A stretch of DNA of 64,000 nt from Nocardioides alpinus. Its GTDB lineage: Bacteria; Actinomycetota; Actinomycetes; Propionibacteriales; Nocardioidaceae. Positions 57,975-64,000 of this stretch are shown one piece after another; the stretch's first letter is position 1; each line of letters opens with the position of its first letter. Where the stretch lies: contig NZ_FOKC01000015.1 of the NCBI RefSeq assembly GCF_900112035.1, positions 37,015 to 101,014 of the forward strand, written 5' to 3'. A model generated the notes under the pieces. The model saw only the letters and a program-made list of their open reading frames with translations, had not been told where the DNA came from and did not search any database. The position numbers and the translations under genes are program-made.

Positions 57975-59489
57975 GTGAACAGTCCTGCGCTCCACGTCAT
58001 CGACCCCGTGTCCTCGCTGCGGAACCCGGCGGTGGTCACCGTCGTGGACTCGCTACCGACCGTGGCGGACGCGGCCGCGCTCGCCGTGCCGGTGACAGCG
58101 GGGGCCGAACCTCCGCCGGACCTGCGTACGAGCTCCGCGCAGCTCGCGGTGCTCGGCTTCACCGCGAAGGCCCATCAGGTCGTCGTGCTGCCGGGTCCCG
58201 ACGGCCGGGCCCTGGTGGCGCTCGGCGTGGGCGACGCGGCGACGGTCGACCTCCAGCTGGTGCGCGACCTCGCCGCGACGTTCGCGCGAGCCGTACCGGG
58301 CCAGAAGACCCTCGCTGTCGAGCTCCCGGACGCCGACCTGGGGATCTCGCCCGACGACTTCGCCCAGGCGGTCGTCGAAGGAGTGCTCCTGGCCCGCTGG
58401 CGGTTCTTCGTCGGCGCCGGCGGCGACGAGCCCACCCTCACCACCCTGACGCTCGTCGTGCCCACCGACCTGGTCGAGCAGGCCAGCACCGGCGCCGCCC
58501 GCGGCCAGGTCGTGGCCCGCGCCGCGATGCTCAGCCGCGACCTCTCCAACTGTCCGGCCACCACCCTCTCTGCCGAACGGATGGGTCAGGTCGCCCTCGA
58601 CGTGGCCGGACTCGGCGACCTGGAGGTCGAGCTCTTCGACCGCCAGCAGCTCGCGGAGATGGGCTGCGGCGGCATCCTCGGCGTCAACATGGGCAGCATC
58701 GAGGAGCCCCGCCTGATCAAGGTGTCCTACCGTCCCGACTCCCCCACCGGGCATCTCGGGCTGGTCGGCAAGGGGATCATGTACGACTCCGGCGGCATCA
58801 GCCTGAAGCCCAGCGACGAGTCGCACGCTCAGATGAAGAACGACATGACCGGGGCGGCCGCGATCCTGGGAGCGATGACGGCACTGCGCGACCTGGGCTG
58901 CACCAGCGCCGTGACGGCCTACCTGTGCTGCACCGACAACATGCCGTCCGGATCCGCGATGAAGCTCGGCGACGTGCTCAGCATGCGCAACGGCACGACC
59001 GTCGAGGTGCTCAACACCGACGCCGAGGGTCGCCTGGTCATGGCTGACGGACTCTGCCTCGCCGTCGAGGACGGGGTCGACGCCGTGGTCGACGTGGCCA
59101 CGCTGACCGGGGCCTGCCTGCGCACCTTCGGCGTCGACATCGCCGGAGTCATGGGCAACGACTCCGGGCTCATCGACCAGCTCCGGCACGCGGGCGACGT
59201 GGCCGACGAGCCCGTCTGGGAGCTGCCCCTGCACCGCGGCTACCGCTCGCAGCTCGACTCCACGATCGCCGACATGACCAACATGGGCGGCGCCAACGCC
59301 GGCTCCATCACGGCAGCGCTGTTCCTCGAGGAGTTCGTCGACGGCACCCCCTGGGCCCACGTCGACATCGCGAGCACCGCCCAGCAGCCCCAGGAGCGCA
59401 CGTGGCGGAACAAGGGTGCCAGCGGGTTCGGCGCGAAGCTCCTCATCGAGCTCGCCACCCGCTTCGCCCCGCCGAGCACGCCACGGTGA
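57975..59489 (+). CDS. pepA: Leucyl aminopeptidase (M17)
   Basis: A 504-residue dimetal aminopeptidase. The metal-binding C-terminal domain shows LVGKGIMYDSGGISLKPSDESHAQMKNDMTGAAAILGAM (Lys/Asp ligands) and VEVLNTDAEGRLVMADGLCLA (Asp-x-Glu and catalytic Arg). It trims N-terminal residues from peptides, a plausible last step after proteasomal cleavage. The GTG at 57975 follows GGAGG with usual spacing. Tail APPSTPR. A 90-base gap follows the glutaminase gene. Confidence 0.92.
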   Translation: MNSPALHVIDPVSSLRNPAVVTVVDSLPTVADAAALAVPVTAGAEPPPDLRTSSAQLAVLGFTAKAHQVVVLPGPDGRALVALGVGDAATVDLQLVRDLAATFARAVPGQKTLAVELPDADLGISPDDFAQAVVEGVLLARWRFFVGAGGDEPTLTTLTLVVPTDLVEQASTGAARGQVVARAAMLSRDLSNCPATTLSAERMGQVALDVAGLGDLEVELFDRQQLAEMGCGGILGVNMGSIEEPRLIKVSYRPDSPTGHLGLVGKGIMYDSGGISLKPSDESHAQMKNDMTGAAAILGAMTALRDLGCTSAVTAYLCCTDNMPSGSAMKLGDVLSMRNGTTVEVLNTDAEGRLVMADGLCLAVEDGVDAVVDVATLTGACLRTFGVDIAGVMGNDSGLIDQLRHAGDVADEPVWELPLHRGYRSQLDSTIADMTNMGGANAGSITAALFLEEFVDGTPWAHVDIASTAQQPQERTWRNKGASGFGAKLLIELATRFAPPSTPR

Positions 59490-59522
59490 AGGTCACGCCA
59501 CTGCTCGCGATGAGGCGCTCGG

Positions 59523-61316
59523 ATGGATGACGCAACGACGGCCCTGGTCGTCCTCGCCGTCGTTGTCGCGCTCTTCATCTGGAACAAGCTGCCGGTCGGC
59601 ACCGTCGCCCTCCTGGCGGCGCTGGGCCTGTGGGCCACCGGTCTGGTCACGACCGAGGAGGCCGTGGGCGGGTTCGGCGAACCTGTCGTCGTCTTCATCG
59701 CCACCCTGTTCGTGGTGAGCGAGGCCATCGACTCGACGGGTGTGACGACGTGGGCCGGCCAGAAGCTGCTGGAGCGGGCCGGGACGGGCGCCACGCAGGT
59801 GCTGGTGGCGGTCTGCCTCCTGTCGGCGGTGCTGACGTCGCTCATCACGCTGAACGGCGCGGTCGCCGCGCTGCTGCCCCTGGTGGTGCTCATCAGCTAC
59901 CGGGTCGGGCTGTCTCCCTCCCAGCTCCTCATGCCCGTCGCCTTCGCCGGCAGCGCCGGCGGGATGCTGATGCTGATGAGCAGCCCGGTCAACGTGATCA
60001 TCTCGGAGGCCGCGAAGGGCGCGGGCGAGGGTCCGTTCCCCTTCTTCTCGTTCGCCCTCGTGGGGATCCCCCTGCTGGTGGGCACGGTGGGACTCTGCGT
60101 GGTCCTCGGCCCTCGCCTGCTCCCCCGGCGTACGCCCGCGCACGCCGCGCCCGACCTGGGTGCCCTGGCGGAGACGCTCGAGGGCCAGTACCTCATCACC
60201 GACGGGTTCTACCGCCTGCGGGTCCGCTCGCGCTCGGACCTCATCGGACAGGGACCGGCCCACACCCTCGGCAAGGACTCCGGGGTCAGGGTGGTGGCGG
60301 CGGAGAGCCGTGACGGTCGCTCGGTCGTCGGGGCCGTCAGTGACGACGACACGCTCGTCGTGACCGGGCCGCACCAGGACATCACGCAGTTCGCCCTCGA
60401 CCACGGCCTGGCCGTGAGCATGGTCGGAAGCCGCGACGGCCAGGACCTGATGAATCGCGAGGCGGGCGTGGCCGAGGTTGTCGTACCTCCCCGCTCGCGG
60501 CTGGTCGGTGAGACCGTGCACCGAGGGATGAAGCGGGAGAACGCGCTCATCATCCTCGCGGTGCAGCGGCTCGGCACCGACCGCGGCGACGGGCCCATCG
60601 AGCTGGCCGAGGGCGACGCGATCCTCCTCCACGGACGGTGGTCGGCGCTCGACCAGCTCAACCGCGACCGCGACGTGCTGCTCGTGGACTCGCCGGACCT
60701 CGTGCGCCGCCAGACCGTCCCGTGGGGTGCGAAGGCCACCCGCGCCGTCGTCGTCCTCGCCGCGCTCGTCGCGATGCTGGGGTCGGGCCAGGTGCCGCCT
60801 GCCATCGCCGGCATGGCGGCCGCCGTCAGCCTCGTGCTGTTCCGGGTGGTCTCGGTGGCCCAGGCCTACCGCTCGGTGTCGTGGCAGACCGTGGTGCTCG
60901 TCGGCGCCCTCATCCCGCTGTCGACCGCGATCCAGACCAGCGGTGCAGCCGACCGGGTGGCCTCGCTGCTCATCGACGCGGTCGGGTCCGGTCGTCCGAT
61001 CCTGCTGCTCGCCGCCCTGTTCGTCCTGACCGCCGTCCTCGGACAGGTCGTCAGCAACACCGCGACGGTCCTTGTCGTCGTACCGATAGCGATGGCCGCG
61101 GCGGACGCCACGGGTACGTCGGCCAAACCGCTGCTGATGGCCGTGGCGATCGCCGGCTGCGCGGCGCTGCTGACGCCGATCTCGACCCCCGGCAACATGA
61201 TGATCATGAGCCCGGGCGGCTACCGCTTCGACGACTACTGGAAGCTCGGCCTGCCCGTGATGATCTGGTGGTTCCTCGTCGCGCTGGTCGTCGTGCCGCT
61301 CGTCTGGCCGCTCTGA
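59523..61316 (+). CDS. SLC13/DASS-type permease with RCK_C domains
   Basis: A 597-residue membrane protein in the typical SLC13 arrangement: N-terminal spans (TTALVVLAVVVALFIWNKLPVGTVALLAALGLWATG, VVVFIATLFVVSEAID), a central cytoplasmic pair of TrkA_C/RCK_C domains (~200-390; LRVRSRSDLIGQGPAHTL.., VVVPPRSRLVGETVHRGM..), then further spans with the second signature VVSNTATVLVVVPIAM and TPISTPGNMMIMSPGGYRF. Substrates of such proteins include sulfate, dicarboxylates and other anions. It ends before a strong hairpin at 61342. Confidence 0.88.
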   Translation: MDDATTALVVLAVVVALFIWNKLPVGTVALLAALGLWATGLVTTEEAVGGFGEPVVVFIATLFVVSEAIDSTGVTTWAGQKLLERAGTGATQVLVAVCLLSAVLTSLITLNGAVAALLPLVVLISYRVGLSPSQLLMPVAFAGSAGGMLMLMSSPVNVIISEAAKGAGEGPFPFFSFALVGIPLLVGTVGLCVVLGPRLLPRRTPAHAAPDLGALAETLEGQYLITDGFYRLRVRSRSDLIGQGPAHTLGKDSGVRVVAAESRDGRSVVGAVSDDDTLVVTGPHQDITQFALDHGLAVSMVGSRDGQDLMNREAGVAEVVVPPRSRLVGETVHRGMKRENALIILAVQRLGTDRGDGPIELAEGDAILLHGRWSALDQLNRDRDVLLVDSPDLVRRQTVPWGAKATRAVVVLAALVAMLGSGQVPPAIAGMAAAVSLVLFRVVSVAQAYRSVSWQTVVLVGALIPLSTAIQTSGAADRVASLLIDAVGSGRPILLLAALFVLTAVLGQVVSNTATVLVVVPIAMAAADATGTSAKPLLMAVAIAGCAALLTPISTPGNMMIMSPGGYRFDDYWKLGLPVMIWWFLVALVVVPLVWPL

Positions 61317-61341
61317 CGACTGCGCCGCCCGCCGCCGGTCC

Positions 61342-61404
61342 GAAGAACTGCGGCCGTACGACCTCCCGGAAGGCGCCGAGGGCGTCGTACGGCCGCAGTT
61401 CTTC
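61342..61404. terminator. 21-bp-stem hairpin between convergent transporter genes
   Basis: GAAGAACTGCGGCCGTACGA plus C (61342-61362) is perfectly complementary to 61384-61404, with a 21-base loop. It lies between the convergent SLC13-type and the next transporter gene, the place of a bidirectional terminator. The perfect, long stem is unusual; there is no T-run. Confidence 0.65.
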
Positions 61405-61448
61405 CGCACGCCCGGCGAGGTCCGTGGCACGGAGGCAGCTCGGACGGC

Positions 61449-62654
61449 TCAGCCGGTGCCGATCCGGCCGGCGATGATGCTCGTCACGATCACCGAGGTG
61501 ATGGTCACCGTCGAGAAGCCCGCGACGATCATCTTCGGCAGGATCTGGCCCTCGATCGCGGCCACCTCCTCGGGGGTCTCGCCGGCTCCCTTGGCCGCCT
61601 CCTGAGACAGGATCATCGTGCCCGGGAAGCCGTAGAGGGACGTCAGGCCGATGGCCACGGACATCGGCACGCTGTAGCCGAGGAGCTTGCCGACGAGGGC
61701 GGAGAAGCCGGCGATGCCTGCCACGCCGAACACGAAGGCGAGCAGCAACGGGAACGCGAGGGCCTTGACGTCCGACGGCTCGACCGTGGCGAGGGGACCG
61801 AACACCAGGATCATGATCGCGATCATCATGAGGCCGAACGCGTCGATGCCGCCCAGCACGGAGGGCTTGAAGATCCCCAAGGACCGCAGCGTGATGCCGA
61901 AGACGAGGGCGACGACGAAGGTGTTGAGGACGCCGTTGGTGAGGTTGTTGATGCCGAGGCTGGCCAGCACCACGAGCCCGACGACGAACAGCGTGCCGGC
62001 GGTGGTGGTCAGCGCGTCCGGCAGGCGGGTGCCGGCGGAGTCCTTCTCCTCGACGACGACGGCCTCGATGTTGCCGGCGCGGTACTCGTCGCGCAGGCGC
62101 GCCGCCTCCTTGCGCAGGATGATCGACGTGAGTGGGAACCCGATGAGCCCCTGCAGGGCGGCGATCGGCACCGGGAACACGGCGATGTTGGTCAGCCCGA
62201 CCCCGAGCGCCGCGTCCTGCACGATGAGGACCGAGATCGTGCCACCGCTCAGCGCGCCGGTGCCCGCGACGACGAAGTCGATCGCCTGGGCGTAGCCGTC
62301 GGCCGTGCTCCCGCTGATGCGCGGCCCGAAGACCCACCCGGCGACGAGCAGCGCGACGCCGATGCCGAGGACCGTGGCGATCCCGACCAGGAGTGTCTTC
62401 CACTGCTTCTTGAAGTCGTCGAGGCTGATCATGGTGCCGAGGTGCACGATGATGAAGCCCACCACGACCCCCGCGAGCGCGAGCAGCGACGAGCTCGACA
62501 GCAGGTCCTCCGGGAAGATCCCGGAGAGGAAGCCGATCAGGAAGATGATCGAGGCGACGAAGAGGGACGAGAGCAACGACTGGGTCTTCTTGGCGACGAA
62601 GTCACTGACCGTCCAGACCAGCATGACGACTACGAATGCCACCACAGGATTCAT
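61449..62654 (-). CDS. Integral membrane transporter-like protein (GltS/ESS-like layout)
   Basis: A 401-residue protein with about ten to twelve hydrophobic spans (VVAFVVVMLVWTVSDFVAKKTQSLL, SLFVASIIFLIGFLSGIF, VVVGFIIVHLGTMISLDDFKKQWKTLLVG..). Internal repeats around IVHLGTMISL and GLTSLYGFPGTMILSQEAAKG and a central charged loop recall inverted-repeat symporters of the glutamate:sodium type, but I cannot assign a family. ATG at 62654 with GGAGG 5 bases upstream, preferred to an ATG at 62747. Confidence 0.65.
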   Translation of the reverse strand: MNPVVAFVVVMLVWTVSDFVAKKTQSLLSSLFVASIIFLIGFLSGIFPEDLLSSSSLLALAGVVVGFIIVHLGTMISLDDFKKQWKTLLVGIATVLGIGVALLVAGWVFGPRISGSTADGYAQAIDFVVAGTGALSGGTISVLIVQDAALGVGLTNIAVFPVPIAALQGLIGFPLTSIILRKEAARLRDEYRAGNIEAVVVEEKDSAGTRLPDALTTTAGTLFVVGLVVLASLGINNLTNGVLNTFVVALVFGITLRSLGIFKPSVLGGIDAFGLMMIAIMILVFGPLATVEPSDVKALAFPLLLAFVFGVAGIAGFSALVGKLLGYSVPMSVAIGLTSLYGFPGTMILSQEAAKGAGETPEEVAAIEGQILPKMIVAGFSTVTITSVIVTSIIAGRIGTG

Positions 62655-62784
62655 CGGAGCCTCCAGCTCGGTGATCGACCACGGCACCGGCACCGTGCTC
62701 CATTGGCCAGTCAGCAATGTAGGAGGACGCACGCGCGCCGACCTCACCCGGAGCGGGTGAGGGGACCACTGAGCCGGACGATCG

Positions 62785-63300
62785 TCAGTAGGACACGAAC
62801 CACTTGATGGTCGCGATCAGCGCGGCGACCGCGAGCGCACCGACCCCGTACGCCGCGGCGCGCCCGGTGCTCGACCCACCGGCTCGGCTCTCCACGACGA
62901 CCAGCACACCGAGGAAGGCCGCGGCGGTGAGACGCGCCCCGAGCCGCTCGACGTCCACGGGCAGCAACGCCACGACGAGAGTGGCCGCAACCGTCACCAG
63001 GCCCACGACGACCACCTGCGAGGCGAACAGCTCCGCTGCCGTGTGGTGCGGGTCGGGGTCGTGCACCAGCCGGGCCGACAGGGTGACCGCGAACCAGTGC
63101 GCGAGCGCCAGGCCGAGGGTGGTGCCCCAGACGACCTTGAGCACCCCGAACTGGCTGTCGCCCGCGTGGTCGTTGCCGGCGATCAGGGCGGCGAGCAGCG
63201 CGATGGAGACGTAGACGCCCATCATGTCCGACTCGCGCCGCAGCGCCGGATCGGACCGCGTGCGCTGAACGACCCTCAGCAGGGCAGACCCCGGGGCCAT
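62785..63300 (-). CDS. Hypothetical membrane protein
   Basis: A 171-residue protein with four or five hydrophobic segments (MMGVYVSIALLAALIAGNDHAG, VVWGTTLGLALAHWFAVTLSARLV, VVVVGLVTVAATLVVALLPV, LTAAAFLGVLVVVESRA, AAYGVGALAVAALIATIKWFV). No recognised family. The first 25 residues are polar, so the ATG at 63225 (MMGVYV) is an alternative start. It precedes the transporter gene by 130 bases on the same strand. Confidence 0.6.
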   Translation of the reverse strand: MAPGSALLRVVQRTRSDPALRRESDMMGVYVSIALLAALIAGNDHAGDSQFGVLKVVWGTTLGLALAHWFAVTLSARLVHDPDPHHTAAELFASQVVVVGLVTVAATLVVALLPVDVERLGARLTAAAFLGVLVVVESRAGGSSTGRAAAYGVGALAVAALIATIKWFVSY

Positions 63301-63337
63301 CAGGAGACGTGTGGGTCTTCGGCGCCACCGTCCGCAC

Positions 63338-63637
63338 TCACTGGCGCTGTGCGTTCTTCAGGATGTGCGCCTTCTGCGTCTCGAACTCGTCGTCGGTCAG
63401 CACACCGCTGTCGCGCAGCGCCCCGAGCTGGGCCAGGAGAGCCAGCATGTCGGCGATCGACGTGTCAGCCGGGGGTGGTGGTGCGCTCGACGCCACGGGC
63501 GGCGTCGCCGGTGGCGGTGGCGCCGCAGCCGCTGCCGCCAGGTCCTGCTGGGCCCACCGCCGCTGCTGGCGGCGCTGCACGTTGCCGTGCACCCTGGTGG
63601 CCACGGCCACCTTTCCCGCAGTCTTCAACAGTCCCAT
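63338..63637 (-). CDS. SHOCT-domain protein
   Basis: A 99-residue protein: N-terminal MGLLKTAGKVAVATRVHGNVQRRQQRRWAQQ, an Ala/Pro linker, and a C-terminal SHOCT domain (LALLAQLGALRDSGVLTDDEFETQKAHIL). SHOCT is a short oligomerisation helix pair of unknown specific role. AGGAGAG (63643-63649 on the minus strand) precedes the ATG, and the IS481-type element ends directly against this ribosome-binding site, so native upstream promoter sequence has been displaced. Confidence 0.8.
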   Translation of the reverse strand: MGLLKTAGKVAVATRVHGNVQRRQQRRWAQQDLAAAAAAPPPPATPPVASSAPPPPADTSIADMLALLAQLGALRDSGVLTDDEFETQKAHILKNAQRQ

Positions 63638-63647
63638 GGCGTCTCTC

Positions 63648-64000
63648 CTAGTTGTGATGCCCAGCCAGGTTGTCCAACCTGGTGATGGGTGAGCGCCCAG
63701 CGATTGCTGAGTGGGGCCGGTGGTGGTTGTACTCGTGGATCCATGCTGGCAGAGCGGCGAGTCTTGCGGATTCGGAGTTGTAGAACTTCTTGAACGCCCA
63801 GCCCTCGACGAGGGTTCGATGGAAGCGCTCGATCTTGCCGTTCGTCTGTGGCCGATAGGCCCGGGTCTTCTTCGGCGTGATGCCCAGGTCGTGGCAGGTG
63901 TCGCGCCACAGGTTCGACTTGTAGCAGCTGCCGTTGTCGCTCAACACCCGCTGGACGGTGACTCCACGCTCGGCGAACCAGGCCACTGCGTTGCGCAGCA
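63648..64000 (-). mobile_element. IS481-type transposase, C-terminal part (continues beyond window)
   Basis: The minus-strand frame is open to the window edge; ~117 residues are visible. It is the end of an rve-type DDE transposase: AWFAERGVTVQRVLSDNGSCYKSN (second Asp of DDE in LSDNGS), GITPKKTRAYRPQTNGKIERFHRTLVEGWAF (catalytic Glu in GKIERFHRTL), YNHHRPHSAI and PITRL. The stop codon TAG lies within CTAG at 63648-63651, the kind of target at which IS481 elements often insert. The other end and any target duplication are outside the window. Confidence 0.85.

Noticed and set aside
1..64000. CRISPR arrays, tRNA, rRNA, prophage or biosynthetic gene clusters
   Set aside because: No regularly spaced repeats with unique spacers, no tRNA-like T-loop or anticodon pattern, and no phage structural or NRPS/PKS genes were found by reading both strands.

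Overview
The window is GC-rich chromosomal DNA from an actinobacterium, most likely a Nocardioides-like member of the Propionibacteriales. It carries a complete Pup-proteasome locus, RbpA, a mycothiol-type maleylpyruvate isomerase homologue, an HTH-MurA fusion, split lnt and ppm genes, and many GTG starts and 4-base ATGA/GTGA gene overlaps. The genus is inferred from protein phrasing and gene order; no database search was possible. No tRNA, rRNA, CRISPR array or prophage is visible. The left edge cuts an RTX-repeat protein and the right edge cuts an IS481-type transposase.

Layout. 1-6.3 kb: RTX protein, an ArsR/SRPBCC/PfkB operon with a readable promoter and operator, a decayed antitoxin-Doc remnant, a lone LigD-type phosphoesterase, and a minus-strand trio (P-loop kinase, thioesterase, homocysteine methyltransferase). 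6.3-14.6 kb: DNA-repair genes (Nei-like glycosylase, UvrA-like ATPase, YcaQ-type glycosylase) with a PPOX protein, an unknown SRPBCC-like protein, a maltokinase-cap protein and a 608-residue protein of unknown function. 14.8-22.5 kb: PhoD-like phosphodiesterase, zinc alcohol dehydrogenase, the HTH-MurA fusion with a perfect palindrome at its start, GDPD and MFS genes, and rbpA behind a SigR-type promoter. 22.5-25.4 kb: fxsA, ppm and lnt in one overlapping operon.

25.8-31.4 kb: a lysine aminomutase cluster. kamA runs rightward; kdd, kamD, kamE and kal run leftward as a tightly overlapping operon. Together they cover most of the lysine fermentation route (lysine 2,3-aminomutase, 5,6-aminomutase, 3,5-diaminohexanoate dehydrogenase, 3-aminobutyryl-CoA ammonia-lyase); the 3-keto-5-aminohexanoate cleavage enzyme is not in the window. 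31.4-34.1 kb: three accessory genes (AbiEi/nuclease-like, mycothiol-dependent isomerase-like, Tat-secreted protein) among three copies of a two-hairpin intergenic repeat; a fourth copy lies at 47.7 kb.

34.1-52.2 kb: the minus-strand proteasome region: mpa, dop, pup, prcB, prcA, pafA, an FKBP lipoprotein, pafB, pafC, tatA, tatC, dagK-like, helY and a 5'-3' exonuclease. Pup is deamidated by Dop, ligated to targets by PafA, recognised by Mpa and degraded in the PrcA/PrcB core; PafB/PafC are WYL regulators. 52.3-64 kb: GrpB-like protein, TrmI, site-2 protease, RecB-type nuclease, HAD phosphatase, glutaminase, leucyl aminopeptidase, two transporters separated by a 21-bp-stem hairpin, a membrane protein, a SHOCT protein, and the IS481-type element.

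A recurring feature is the start architecture: at least 13 genes have a TANNNT-like hexamer ending 6 or 7 bases before the start codon, which predicts leaderless mRNAs for pup, dop, pafA and others.
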